A stretch of DNA of 32,764 bases from Actinomycetes bacterium (GCA_021794655.1 JAJYQJ010000150.1:1-32764), one strand, 5' to 3'; shown: positions 15,943-24,002, numbered from the stretch's first letter. Translations and numbers: made by a program. Notes: generated by a model not told the origin, from the sequence alone.

Positions 15943-16846
15943 GACTTCTCGGCGAGCCGATACGGTGAAAACGCCCACGCTAACCAGGAAAGAGTTGATC
16001 GACGACTTGGGAACAAGATTGGGTTCCCGCTCCGAGGCGACGTGGATCATCGAGGACGTCCTCGGGTCACGGACGTCTTCGATCCCCAACGACGCGTTCG
16101 TCCGCCTCAACGAACTCGTCGAGCGGAGAATAGCGGGAGAGCCTCTCCAGTATCTCCTCGGACACTGGTCCTTCAGGGAGATCGATCTCATCGTCGACGG
16201 CCGGGTCCTTATCCCACGACCCGAGACCGAACAAGTCGTCGAAGTCGCGTTGGCCGAACTCGCTCGTACGACCGCCACCCGGCAGAAAGACCGCGCTCTC
16301 GTGGTGGATATCGGCACCGGATCCGGATCGATCGCGCTCTCGATATCAGCCGAAGCAGGACTCGCCATTCCCGGGATGCGAGTGCTCGGTACCGACGTCG
16401 ACGCAGACGCGTTGGAACTCGCACGCGAGAACTTGGAGCGGGTCTCTCTCGATCGTCCCCACTGTAGGGAACAAGTGGAGTTCTTCGTCGGCGACTTGTT
16501 CGGCGCGTTAGGCGAGCATCTGAAAGGCCAGATCGATCTGGTAGTTTCGAACCCGCCCTACGTGGATGCGAGCGAGTGGCCCGATCTTGATCCCGAGGTG
16601 AGAAGAGAACCACTTCGTGCTTTGCTCGCTTTGCCCGGCAGTGACGGGACTCTTGGTTTTGGACTCGTCGAGCACGTCGTCGAGTCCGCACCCGCCTGGC
16701 TCTCCGACGCCGGGGTCCTCGTCGTCGAGATCGCGCCACACCAGTCCGCAGCAGCGCTCTTAACCGCTTCGAACGCCGGCTTTCGCGATCTCTTCGTTGT
16801 TCCAGACTTAGCGGGTCGTGAGCGCGCGCTCGTCGCACGGAAGTGA
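15926..16846 (+). CDS. prmC: Release factor glutamine N5-methyltransferase
   Basis: Methylates the Gln of the GGQ motif of RF1/RF2 with S-adenosylmethionine. About 306 residues: an N-terminal helical substrate-binding part (LTRKELIDDLGTRLG to GEPLQYLLGHWSF), then the methyltransferase with motif I VVDIGTGSGSIALS and the catalytic NPPY in VVSNPPYVDASE. I use ATG 15926, which overlaps the end of prfA by 17 bases; the longer frame from 15860 adds sequence that is only the shadow of prfA, and GTG 15965 is an alternative. Gene order prfA-prmC is the standard one. Confidence 0.94.
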   Translation: MNLNLETSRRADTVKTPTLTRKELIDDLGTRLGSRSEATWIIEDVLGSRTSSIPNDAFVRLNELVERRIAGEPLQYLLGHWSFREIDLIVDGRVLIPRPETEQVVEVALAELARTTATRQKDRALVVDIGTGSGSIALSISAEAGLAIPGMRVLGTDVDADALELARENLERVSLDRPHCREQVEFFVGDLFGALGEHLKGQIDLVVSNPPYVDASEWPDLDPEVRREPLRALLALPGSDGTLGFGLVEHVVESAPAWLSDAGVLVVEIAPHQSAAALLTASNAGFRDLFVVPDLAGRERALVARK

Positions 16847-16898
16847 GACTCGCCGCACTCGATCTGTGCCGGCAACAGCCTCCATTATCGGGGGAGTC

Positions 16899-17513
16899 GT
16901 GATTGAGACGGGTACCCAAGCGGACGCTCTCCGGGCGTTGTCCGATGGTGAGGTGGTCGCTATTCCAACCGATACGGTCTATGGATTGGCAGCCCGGCTG
17001 GACCGTCCTCGTGCGATCGAGTCAATCTTCGCGATCAAGATGAGGCCTCATGACCAGTCGCTTCCCGTCCTGATCGGCCGGATCAAGCAGCTCGACTCTG
17101 TCGTCGCCGAGTGGCCGAGAGCCGCGCGCCAGTTAGCGAACCGGTTTTGGCCAGGAGCGATCACCCTCGTCGTTCCTGCCCGCCCCGACGTCGGCGAGTT
17201 AGTCGGAGGGTCGGGCGAGACCATAGGGGTACGGCTACCACGAAATCGGATCGCACGGTCGCTAATCAAGAAAGCAGGTCCACTCGTCGTCACCAGTGCG
17301 AACCTTCACGGTCAACCCGAAAGCACGACTTCGTTAGATGTCGCCGACAGCTTTGTGGGAGGCCAGGACGATCGCTCGTCTCCCGTTCTCGTGCTCGACG
17401 GCGGGACCTGTGCCTCCGCGCCCTCCACCGTCGTCGACTGCACCGTCTCTCCGCCCATGTGCATTAGGGAAGGTGGAGTGCCGTGGTCGTGGGTCGAGGC
17501 GGCCTTGCGCTGA
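16899..17513 (+). CDS. tsaC: L-threonylcarbamoyladenylate synthase (TsaC/Sua5/YrdC family)
   Basis: Makes threonylcarbamoyl-AMP from threonine, bicarbonate and ATP for the t6A modification of ANN-decoding tRNAs. The 204 residues are the YrdC domain: GEVVAIPTDTVYGLAARL (nucleotide and threonine site), IFAIKMRPHDQSLPVLIG (KxR...P motif), WPGAITLVVPA, IGVRLPRN and the closing VVTSANLHGQPE. I choose GTG 16899 because GGGGGAG lies just upstream; the frame open from 16818 adds residues without family character. The C-terminal ~25 residues (CIREGGVPW) finish the fold; no separate Sua5 domain is present. Confidence 0.93.
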   Translation: MIETGTQADALRALSDGEVVAIPTDTVYGLAARLDRPRAIESIFAIKMRPHDQSLPVLIGRIKQLDSVVAEWPRAARQLANRFWPGAITLVVPARPDVGELVGGSGETIGVRLPRNRIARSLIKKAGPLVVTSANLHGQPESTTSLDVADSFVGGQDDRSSPVLVLDGGTCASAPSTVVDCTVSPPMCIREGGVPWSWVEAALR

Positions 17514-17567
17514 GATAGCTGCGATAGGCTTAGATATGGTGAGAACGATCGCGACGCGGGATTAGAT

Positions 17568-17975
17568 GTGGTCGGTGTACGACGGGGAGCGCTTCCCATC
17601 GCTCAAGTTGCCGAGCGAATAGCTCACTCGCTCAAGGAAGGTCAAGAACGGACCGCCTGGCGATGGTTGATGCAATTCATCGATGATTTCAGCGGCTCCT
17701 CGCCAAGAGGGCGCGCGTCTCTGGTGCGAGATCCGCCTGCCGAGTTCACCGGTGATCGGCGCTACGACGCTGCTCTCGCCGCGTTGGTGGAGCATCTGTG
17801 TGTGAAGGTTGACGTCACAATTCCATCTTGGACCGATGATCCGCGGTGCTTCGCTGAGCCGTGGTGGTTTGTCGCGGGGTTGCCCGGCTATCGCGCCGTT
17901 GCACTGCGCGACAGCCCGATCTCCTTTAAACGTCACGGAGTCTTCGTTACGAAAAATGCGCTTGACCGCGTCTGA
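17568..17975 (+). CDS. Uncharacterised protein, partner of a nucleotidyltransferase
   Basis: A 135-residue protein of no named function. It resembles small actinobacterial proteins that stand directly upstream of DUF6036-type nucleotidyltransferase genes: an N-terminal helical part (AERIAHSLKEGQERTAWRWL), a segment RRYDAALAALVEHLCVK, and the conserved C-terminus with PSWTDDPRCFAEPWWFVAG followed by SPISFKRHGVFVTKNAL. Start GTG 17568 follows a nine-codon open frame at 17536-17565. The nucleotidyltransferase begins 22 bases downstream. By analogy this would be the second component of a toxin-antitoxin-like pair; that is inference from position and pairing only. Confidence 0.6.
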   Translation: MVGVRRGALPIAQVAERIAHSLKEGQERTAWRWLMQFIDDFSGSSPRGRASLVRDPPAEFTGDRRYDAALAALVEHLCVKVDVTIPSWTDDPRCFAEPWWFVAGLPGYRAVALRDSPISFKRHGVFVTKNALDRV

Positions 17976-17997
17976 TCTCTTTGGTTCAGCAGAGATC

Positions 17998-18357
17998 ATG
18001 TTCGCGTTTGACAATTTAGCGTCCGAGTTGGCCCGGCGCCGTGTCAGGGGAGAGCTGTTCGTTGTCGGCGGATCTACTGTCGCGCTCGTTTACGAATCGG
18101 AACGCACGACACGTGACGTAGATGCCGTGTTCTTGAACAGGTGCCTGCCCAATCTCGAAATTCCTCGAAAAACTGCCGATCTGCTAAATGAGCTCTTCGG
18201 CCCCGAAGCAGGTGAGCGAGGTGAGCGAAGTGGAGGGCCAGCGCGTGGGAGTGACCGCATTGCTAGTGTCCGGTGCAGGGAATGTGGTCGGATCTTGCGG
18301 TCGCACTCGAGTATCTTGGCCGGTGTTGGGCCTAAGTGCGCTCAAAGGGCGCGCTAG
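17998..18357 (+). CDS. Truncated DUF6036-like nucleotidyltransferase joined to a DUF6011-like zinc motif
   Basis: The 119-residue frame starts as a nucleotidyltransferase: ELFVVGGSTVALVYESE followed by TTRDVDAVF, i.e. the GGS helix and the Asp-x-Asp metal site. After about residue 45 the expected rest of the fold (another 80-120 residues) is absent. Instead the frame passes through a Gly/Glu/Arg-rich stretch and ends with CRECGRILRSHSSILAGVGP, then KCAQRAR, whose CxxC...GxGPxCA pattern resembles the small DUF6011 zinc-binding motif. This looks like a deletion or recombination that joined the 5' end of one gene to the 3' end of another. A programmed chimeric protein is less likely. ATG 17998 is preferred over the longer frame from 17809, which is a shadow of the upstream gene. 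Confidence 0.55.
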   Translation: MFAFDNLASELARRRVRGELFVVGGSTVALVYESERTTRDVDAVFLNRCLPNLEIPRKTADLLNELFGPEAGERGERSGGPARGSDRIASVRCRECGRILRSHSSILAGVGPKCAQRAR

Positions 18358-18419
18358 GGCGAGGAAACAGTGCACGACGTGTACGACGTGTCGACTGTCC
18401 CAAGACCTGCTTTCACGCG

Positions 18420-19973
18420 CTACGCGAGGGTGAGTACGCCGTTCTCTTGCAGGGTGCCGGTTCTGCCACAACCTTCCGATGTCGTGATCGATTCTAACGA
18501 GTCGGGATCGGTGATGTTCGCCCACGTCCTCCTCCCGTCGTCGAAGACGCACGCGACGATCGCTCGCTCCGGCGCCCCCTCGCGGTCGTAGGTGACGGCG
18601 TACGTCTCGATCACGACCGCACCGACAGCGGAGGAGTCCACGCTCCTCTGGGGGAGTGAGTCGACTTCATCCTGCACGTCTCTCCATCTGAAACCATCTA
18701 CCCCGTCGTGCGCCGGCGGCCTCGACGCGAAGACCCCGATCGAGTGTTTCGTCGCGTACCAACCGAGCCCCGTCACCAACCCTACCGATCCCGGCTCCTC
18801 GCGTAGCTTCGTCACCACAGACGCAATCGCGTGTGACGTGTAGTTGTTGCCCGGACCCCCGCCGAATGTCAGCCCCCCCGTCAACGTGAGCGGTCTCGCC
18901 GGGTCGTCTATTCGCAGGCCTAGTTCGTGCGCCGCGATCTGTACCGCGCACGGAAAGCACGAGTACAAGTCGATCAGACCGACGTCGTCTATTCCAACTC
19001 CGGCCATCTCCAGCGCGGCGCGTCCCGCCAAGTGGATCGCCGGTGATCTGTGGAGCTCCATTCGATGAGACAAGAACCAGTGGTCGTGGGCGTCCGCCCC
19101 CGCTAAGGGAAAGATGAGACGTTCCTTTGGAACTCCAGCGCTGAGTGCCGCTTCGAGCGAGCAGACGATGTATCCAGCGCCTTGGTCAACCTGCAAGTTC
19201 GCCGTACACAACTTCGTGTAGGGAAACGTGACCATCCGATTCGACGCGGTTGCCTCGACGATCTCCTCTGGACTCTTGAACTCGCGAATCCACGCGTACG
19301 GGTTGGACGCCGCGACCTTCGAGAACGACGACCAAAGGCGGCCGATCCGTGCGCGATGTTCCTCGACGCTCCACCCGTTCGCTCCCCGCAACGCATTCTC
19401 CAATAGCGGGTACGCGTGGATCGGAAGCATGATCCCGCGTTCGAGCTCGAAGTTCGTAACCGGCGGTCGATCCGTCCCAAACTCGACCGGCTCCGGCGTC
19501 GACTCAGCAGGCTGAGTCGGCCAGTTGAGCGATCGCCCTCCGGGTTGTCGGAGGGCAGCCGAGTGGGTGTACATGCACTCCGCACCGGTAACCGCGACGA
19601 CGTCCATCTCGCCCCTTGAGATCGATAGAGCGCTCGCGTGCAGGATCGACTCCGGGTTGTTCCCGCCAACTCCAGAGAGTACGAACTCCCGGGGTTCTAT
19701 CCCTAGAATTTGTGCGACGCTAAGCGCCGGATTCTTCGTCCGCCATCCGAGCGGAGCGACGACTCGAAGGCTGGAGGCACGCCGGAGGAGTCTGTCGCCA
19801 ACCGACGCGGCCCCCCCTGGGTTAGACCCGCCACAGTCCTCAGCTGCCAATCGAAGTGCCCGCGCCATCAGCGCTGATGGATCGGGTCGATCGATGAGTT
19901 CGACGTCAGGATCGGGGAGGTTCGTCACCTGCCCGACTCCGGCGATCACCGGCGTTCTTAGATCTAGCACCAT
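18420..19973 (-). CDS. Thiolase-like acyl-CoA enzyme without the usual nucleophilic cysteine
   Basis: A 517-residue thiolase-superfamily protein of the SCP2/acetyl-CoA acetyltransferase-like group. Seen: start TPVIAGVGQVTN, VLSGVGGNNPESILHASALS where standard thiolases have the reactive CxSG, the VVAVTGAECMYTHSA strand, IDDVGLIDLYSCFPCAVQIA with His-containing AAHELGL, and GGLTFGGGPGNNYTSHAIAS, the C-terminal His loop. A ~100-residue C-terminal extension (DGFRWRDVQDEVDSLPQRSV and beyond) is also typical of this mycobacterial-type group. Because the nucleophile position reads GGNNP, ordinary thiolysis is doubtful. ATG 19973 is chosen; a TACGCT box is 8 bases upstream (19982-19987). It faces away from rpiB and is unrelated to its neighbours in function. 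Confidence 0.8.
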   Translation of the reverse strand: MVLDLRTPVIAGVGQVTNLPDPDVELIDRPDPSALMARALRLAAEDCGGSNPGGAASVGDRLLRRASSLRVVAPLGWRTKNPALSVAQILGIEPREFVLSGVGGNNPESILHASALSISRGEMDVVAVTGAECMYTHSAALRQPGGRSLNWPTQPAESTPEPVEFGTDRPPVTNFELERGIMLPIHAYPLLENALRGANGWSVEEHRARIGRLWSSFSKVAASNPYAWIREFKSPEEIVEATASNRMVTFPYTKLCTANLQVDQGAGYIVCSLEAALSAGVPKERLIFPLAGADAHDHWFLSHRMELHRSPAIHLAGRAALEMAGVGIDDVGLIDLYSCFPCAVQIAAHELGLRIDDPARPLTLTGGLTFGGGPGNNYTSHAIASVVTKLREEPGSVGLVTGLGWYATKHSIGVFASRPPAHDGVDGFRWRDVQDEVDSLPQRSVDSSAVGAVVIETYAVTYDREGAPERAIVACVFDDGRRTWANITDPDSLESITTSEGCGRTGTLQENGVLTLA

Positions 19974-20113
19974 GAGAACGCAGCGTACCGGGTTATCGGC
20001 CCGCGCTCTAACCCGGGAGCCACCGGCCATCGCCGCTCGTCACGACCTCGTCGGACCTCGTAACGCCTCTCCTGTAGGTCTTCTTGGGTCGCAGCGTTCG
20101 CTACACTTCAAGT

Positions 20114-20578
20114 ATGCGAATAGCTGCCGGGTCCGATCATGCCGGCTTCGAGCTCAAAGAACTTCTCGTCTCGTACCTAGAGGCCCAAGGGCACGAAGTC
20201 GCCGATCTCGGGACCACCAACGGCGTCGACTCGGTCGACTACCCCGACTTCGGCGCCGCAGTCGCTAGAGCCGTCGTCTCCGGAGACGCCGACCTCGGGG
20301 TCTGCGCGTGCGGGACCGGGATCGGGATCGCGATCGCCGCGAACAAGATCCCCGGAGCCCGCGCCGCGGTGATCCACGACGTCACAACCGCTAAGCTCGC
20401 AAGAGAGCACAACCACGCAAACGTCGTCTGCCTCGGTGGTCGCACCACAGGCACCGCAACCGCAACGGACGCCCTCGCCGCGTTCTTGGCGGCCACTCCC
20501 GAACGAGGGAGACACGACAAGCGTATCGAAAAACTTCGAGACCTCGACGGTAGCTCGACGAAGGGAGACCCCCAGTGA
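20114..20578 (+). CDS. rpiB: Ribose-5-phosphate isomerase B
   Basis: Interconverts ribose 5-phosphate and ribulose 5-phosphate. The 154 residues show the LacAB/RpiB fold: [16 protein letters not shown] at the start, [13 protein letters not shown], and [18 protein letters not shown] with the catalytic Cys, then [19 protein letters not shown] and [12 protein letters not shown] 20114 starts the family sequence and follows TACACT (20102-20107) by exactly 6 bases, as expected for a leaderless mRNA; the frame open from 20084 adds nothing conserved. Its TGA overlaps the GTG of glyA (GTGA, 20575-20578), so the two genes are coupled. Confidence 0.95.
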   Translation: MRIAAGSDHAGFELKELLVSYLEAQGHEVADLGTTNGVDSVDYPDFGAAVARAVVSGDADLGVCACGTGIGIAIAANKIPGARAAVIHDVTTAKLAREHNHANVVCLGGRTTGTATATDALAAFLAATPERGRHDKRIEKLRDLDGSSTKGDPQ

Positions 20579-22077
20579 TCAGTGATCGTGACCACGACCC
20601 GCGCGACGCGCACGACCGCGGAGTCCGACGTCGAGACGACGGTCCTTTTGCGCATTGGTTGGACAGTGACCCTCACGTCGCCCGCCTTCTCGACGCAGAG
20701 ATGGACCGTGAGTCCTCTACCCTCCAGCTGATCGCGTCAGAGAACTTCACCTCACGAGCCGTCCTCGCTGCGACCGGCTCTATCTTGACCAACAAGTACG
20801 CGGAGGGGTATCCCGGGAGGCGCTACTACGGCGGGAACGAGATCGTCGACGAGGTCGAAGAGCTCGCCAGGCAGCGAGCCGTCGCGCTCTTCGGGGCCGA
20901 CCACGCAAACGTCCAACCCCACGCCGGCGCGAACGCGAACCTCGCCGCCTACCAGGCCCTGTTGGAACCCGGCGACACAGTCTTGGCGATGCGCCTCGAC
21001 CACGGCGGGCATCTCACCCACGGGTCCCCGGCATCGATCACCTCCAAGATATGGCGGTTCGTCGCCTACGGCGTCACTCCCGCTCGAGACACCGGCGGCG
21101 ACGGAAGCGGTCACGGTCACGAGAGCGTCGGCGGTCACGAGAGCGTCGGCGGTCACGAGAGCGTCGGCGAGGTAATCGACTTCGACCAAGTCGCCGACTT
21201 GGCCAACTCCGAGCGCCCCAAGCTGATCGTCGCCGGATCGACCGCCTACGCGAGGCAGATCGACCCACAGCCCTTCAGGGAGATCGCGGACTCCGTCGGC
21301 GCGTTGTTCATGTTCGACGCCGCCCACCCCGCGGGCCTGATCGCAGGTGGCGCTCATCCAAATCCCGCCCGACTCGCCGACGTGATGACGTTCACGACCC
21401 ACAAGACCTTGCGCGGCCCAAGAGGTGGTGCAATTCTCTGCCGCTCCGACCTCGCAAAGAAGATCGACAGCGCCGTCTTTCCCGGGCTCCAAGGCGGTCC
21501 ACTCGAACACGTCATCGCCGCAAAGGCCGTCGCCTTCGCCGAGGCCGCGACCCCCGACTTCGCCGCCTACGCCCATCAGGTCGTCGACAACGCACGTAAA
21601 CTCGCAACAGCTCTCGCAAACGAGGGTTTCCGGCTCGTCTCCGGCGGGACCGACAACCACATGGTCCTCGTCGACCTGCGCACCTTCGACGCCGACCTCA
21701 CAGGAAAAGAGGCCCAAGAGGTCCTCGATCAAGCCGGCATAACGTGTAACCGCAACACGATCCCAGACGACCCTCGTTCGCCGTTCGTCACCTCCGGTCT
21801 CCGTCTCGGTACCGCCGCCGAGACGACCGCCGGAATGGGTCCTGACGAGATGGTCCTGATCGCAACCTTGATAGGTAGGACGCTTCGCAACAGAGCCGAC
21901 GACGGCGTCGTCTCGACGACGCGAAAAGAAGTAGCCGAGCTCTGTCGCTCCTTCCCGCCGTACCCACCCGCCGCTTCGGGTGTGTCGGGTTCGTCGGGTG
22001 TGTCGGGTTCGTCGGGTTCGTCGGGTTCGTCGGGTTCGTCGGGTTCGTCGGGTTCGTCGGGTTCGTCCCGGAGTTGA
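20575..22077 (+). CDS. glyA: Serine hydroxymethyltransferase with in-frame repeat insertions
   Basis: PLP enzyme that moves the serine hydroxymethyl group to tetrahydrofolate, giving glycine and methylene-THF. At 500 residues it is longer than the usual 415-440. Core motifs: [53 protein letters not shown], and [14 protein letters not shown] with the PLP lysine at about residue 277. Two repeats explain the extra length: three exact 18-base units (21115-21168) encode GHESVG three times at about residues 181-198, and ten 9-base units (21976-22065) give an SGS/SGV tail after the natural end. GTG 20575 has a good AAGGGAG site. It is coupled to rpiB. Confidence 0.95.
   Translation: MISDRDHDPRDAHDRGVRRRDDGPFAHWLDSDPHVARLLDAEMDRESSTLQLIASENFTSRAVLAATGSILTNKYAEGYPGRRYYGGNEIVDEVEELARQRAVALFGADHANVQPHAGANANLAAYQALLEPGDTVLAMRLDHGGHLTHGSPASITSKIWRFVAYGVTPARDTGGDGSGHGHESVGGHESVGGHESVGEVIDFDQVADLANSERPKLIVAGSTAYARQIDPQPFREIADSVGALFMFDAAHPAGLIAGGAHPNPARLADVMTFTTHKTLRGPRGGAILCRSDLAKKIDSAVFPGLQGGPLEHVIAAKAVAFAEAATPDFAAYAHQVVDNARKLATALANEGFRLVSGGTDNHMVLVDLRTFDADLTGKEAQEVLDQAGITCNRNTIPDDPRSPFVTSGLRLGTAAETTAGMGPDEMVLIATLIGRTLRNRADDGVVSTTRKEVAELCRSFPPYPPAASGVSGSSGVSGSSGSSGSSGSSGSSGSSGSSRS
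21115..21168 (+). repeat. Three exact 18-bp tandem units inside glyA
   Basis: GGTCACGAGAGCGTCGGC is repeated three times without a mismatch (21115, 21133, 21151), encoding GHESVG each time. The repeats lie in a loop region between the substrate/cofactor segments of the enzyme. The exact identity at the base level, including third positions, points to recent slippage or unequal exchange. Confidence 0.95.
21976..22065 (+). repeat. Ten 9-bp tandem units at the 3' end of glyA
   Basis: Ten units of TCGGGTTCG, of which the first and third read TCGGGTGTG, follow each other without gap. They encode a Ser/Gly-rich tail of about 30 residues that is not part of the enzyme fold. The unit count is likely to vary between strains. 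Confidence 0.95.
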
Positions 22078-22181
22078 TGAGCGCTCGGTCAGATGTTTCC
22101 AAACAGCGTCCCGCTCTGTTGCAAGGCTGAACGCGCCTTAACGCCCACTTCACCGACAACTTCAGCGATAAAGGTGTCGTA

Positions 22182-23336
22182 GTGCCGGAGCTCGGCTGGT
22201 ATCTCTTGGTGCTCGTCGTCGCCGCAGTCGTCACCGGCGCCCTCACTTTGCCGGCTCAACGCATCTCGCAGAAGGTCGGTTACGTCGCGTTGCCCGACGA
22301 ACGAAAGATTCACGGAAGAGCGACCCCCTACGGTGGCGGCGCCGCAATGTTCATGGGGTTCTCGGCCGCGATGATCGTCGCCGCCCTCCTGCCCGGTCTG
22401 CATAGGGTGTTCGCAGGGACGTCGGAACCTTTGGGCGTCGTCCTCGCCGGCGCCGCGATCTTCGCGATCGGTCTGATCGACGACGTGCGAGACATGTCTG
22501 CGCCCGCAAAGATGGCCGGACAGGTGCTCGCTGCGAGCATCTTGTACTTCCTCGGTGTTACGATGTACCAGTTCAAAGTACCCCTCGCCGGGTTCATAGT
22601 GCTCACCCCCGGATGGATACCGCTGATAACCGCTATATGGGTCATCGCTCTCACGAACGCCGTGAACCTGATCGACGGCCTCGACGGGCTCGCCGCCGGA
22701 GTCGTCGCGATCGGCGGAGGCGCGCTCGCCGTCTACGGTCTGCGCCTGATGGATCTAGGTCTCTTGCCGCTCAACAACGTCGGTCCGCTCGTCGCCGTAG
22801 TTGCCTGTGGGGTCTGCCTGGGATTTCTCCCGTTCAACTACCACCCCGCACGGGTCTTCATGGGAGACGCCGGGGCGCTCTTACTTGGTCTCCTCATGTC
22901 CGCGTCCACGATGGTAATTGGTGGACGTACCCCACCGACGAGCGGCGTCACCTACTTCTTCTTCGCCCCACTGTTCATCCCGTTTTTCATTCTCGGCGTT
23001 CCACTCGTCGACATGGCTTTCGCGTTCGTCCGGCGTACCGCTCGCGGTACGGGATTTCACACGCCCGATAAGGACCATATCCACCACCGCCTTCTAAGGC
23101 TCGGCCACGGGCACCGGCGTACCGTCGTGATCCTTTGGGTTTGGACCGCCCTGCTCTCCGGGTTCGTCTTGTTCCCCCTCTTCGTCCACCAGGTCAACGC
23201 GATCATTCCCTTTGGAGCCGCAGCGTTCGGCGTCGGTCTCTACACCCTCTTCCACCCGGGGTTGCGCCACCAAGACCTCGATCAGGACGAAGCTTCGACC
23301 ACCCGCGTCGCTACCCACGTCGCAGACCGTCGCTGA
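22182..23336 (+). CDS. wecA: Polyprenyl-phosphate sugar-1-phosphate transferase (WecA/Rfe/MraY family)
   Basis: Membrane enzyme that loads a sugar phosphate (usually GlcNAc-1-P) from a UDP-sugar onto undecaprenyl or decaprenyl phosphate, the first step for cell-wall linkage or polysaccharide units. The 384 residues contain about ten or eleven hydrophobic helices and the family motifs: LPDERKIHGRATPYGGG, LIDDVRDMSAPAKM (Asp-Asp), NAVNLIDGLDGLAAG, FNYHPARVFMGDAGALLLG and the cytoplasmic HIHHRL loop. These fit WecA rather than MraY. GTG 22182 has an AAAGG site upstream. A wecA-type gene immediately before the atp operon is the usual actinobacterial order. Confidence 0.9.
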   Translation: MPELGWYLLVLVVAAVVTGALTLPAQRISQKVGYVALPDERKIHGRATPYGGGAAMFMGFSAAMIVAALLPGLHRVFAGTSEPLGVVLAGAAIFAIGLIDDVRDMSAPAKMAGQVLAASILYFLGVTMYQFKVPLAGFIVLTPGWIPLITAIWVIALTNAVNLIDGLDGLAAGVVAIGGGALAVYGLRLMDLGLLPLNNVGPLVAVVACGVCLGFLPFNYHPARVFMGDAGALLLGLLMSASTMVIGGRTPPTSGVTYFFFAPLFIPFFILGVPLVDMAFAFVRRTARGTGFHTPDKDHIHHRLLRLGHGHRRTVVILWVWTALLSGFVLFPLFVHQVNAIIPFGAAAFGVGLYTLFHPGLRHQDLDQDEASTTRVATHVADRR

Positions 23337-23349
23337 GGGTTGTCTCAGT

Positions 23350-23388
23350 AACGGTCGTCGGTAACGGTCGTCGGTAACGGTCGTCGGT
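23350..23388. repeat. Three 13-bp tandem repeats after wecA
   Basis: AACGGTCGTCGGT is repeated three times exactly (23350, 23363, 23376), followed by AACGCC, starting 14 bases after the wecA stop. With a 13-base period it is not coding. Confidence 0.9.
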
Positions 23389-23435
23389 AACGCCTAAAGA
23401 CGCCTCGATGCGATCGCTGCAAACGCCGCAAGACC

Positions 23436-23475
23436 GCTGATCTTTGAAGTGCTGATCTTTGAAGTGCTGATCTTC
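23436..23475. repeat. 15-bp tandem repeat before the atp operon
   Basis: GCTGATCTTTGAAGT occurs twice exactly (23436, 23451) followed by a partial third copy GCTGATCTTC (23466). Together with the 13-bp array it occupies part of the ~360-base gap 23337-23693. In the remainder I see a 30-codon frame (23540-23632) without family features and a weak promoter candidate TTGATG-N18-TCTAAT (23648-23677) for the atp operon; I do not claim either as firm. Confidence 0.85.
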
Positions 23476-23693
23476 TTGGACCTGAACATTCCAAGAGTAC
23501 CTGTAACCGGCAGTTTTGCCGTCTGAGCGCAGAGATGGGATGATTAGCGCCGTGCTGGGCGACGTCTATGCAACAGATCAGAATTGGGATCGTACTCAGG
23601 GCTTGGCCCCAGGTACGCCTACCGACGCGTGAGTTTGGAGTTATGGATTGATGCGCTCTGGTATGTGCTCGTCTAATGCGCCCGGCTCGATAG

Positions 23694-23972
23694 ATGACAC
23701 GAGAAGGTCCGGCGGACTCGGACTCGGACTCGGACTCGGACTCAGACTCGGACTCGGACTCGGGTCAACCTCGCTCGAATCGCGAACCCAAGTTGGGCGA
23801 CCTCTTCTGGGTGGGAACCGGCGTTGCGCTCTGTGTGGTCGGGGGAGGCGCCGCGGGATACGCAATCGACGCCGCGGCTCACAGCTCGCCATGGGCGACG
23901 TTCGGGGGGCTCGGCTTCGGCATCGTCTTGGCGGTGCTCCTCACCGTATCCCAGGTGCGAAAGTACCTATGA
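23694..23972 (+). CDS. AtpZ/AtpI-type small membrane protein, first gene of the ATP synthase operon
   Basis: A 92-residue protein with two predicted membrane helices (FWVGTGVALCVVGGGAAGYA and FGGLGFGIVLAVLLTVSQV), as in AtpZ-type proteins that accompany F-type ATP synthases and may help with ion supply or assembly. Residues 7-24 are a (Asp-Ser) repeat encoded by eight 6-base units GACTCG (23715-23762, one variant GACTCA). The hydrophilic N-terminus before the first helix is where this tract lies, so it would be on the cytoplasmic side. The next gene starts 30 bases later. Confidence 0.75.
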   Translation: MTREGPADSDSDSDSDSDSDSDSGQPRSNREPKLGDLFWVGTGVALCVVGGGAAGYAIDAAAHSSPWATFGGLGFGIVLAVLLTVSQVRKYL

Positions 23973-24002
23973 CCTACCGCGAACGGGCGTAGCGTACATT
24001 CG

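Noticed and set aside
18188-18433. Cys-rich short frame with repeated CTTC residues
   Set aside because: It is a frame shadow of the zinc-motif end of the preceding gene and of the thiolase 3' end; the Cys run comes from the repeated acgacgtgt bases.
20752-21732. Minus-strand open frame of 326 codons
   Set aside because: Entirely antisense to glyA, with repeats mirrored from the glyA repeats; no recognisable domain.
21788-22246. Minus-strand frame with Asn-Pro-Thr repeats (antifreeze-like)
   Set aside because: The repeats are the reverse reading of the glyA 9-base tandem units; no start signal or independent support.
23540-23632. Small open frame of 30 codons before the atp operon
   Set aside because: No ribosome site, no family features and no coupling with atpZ; expected by chance.
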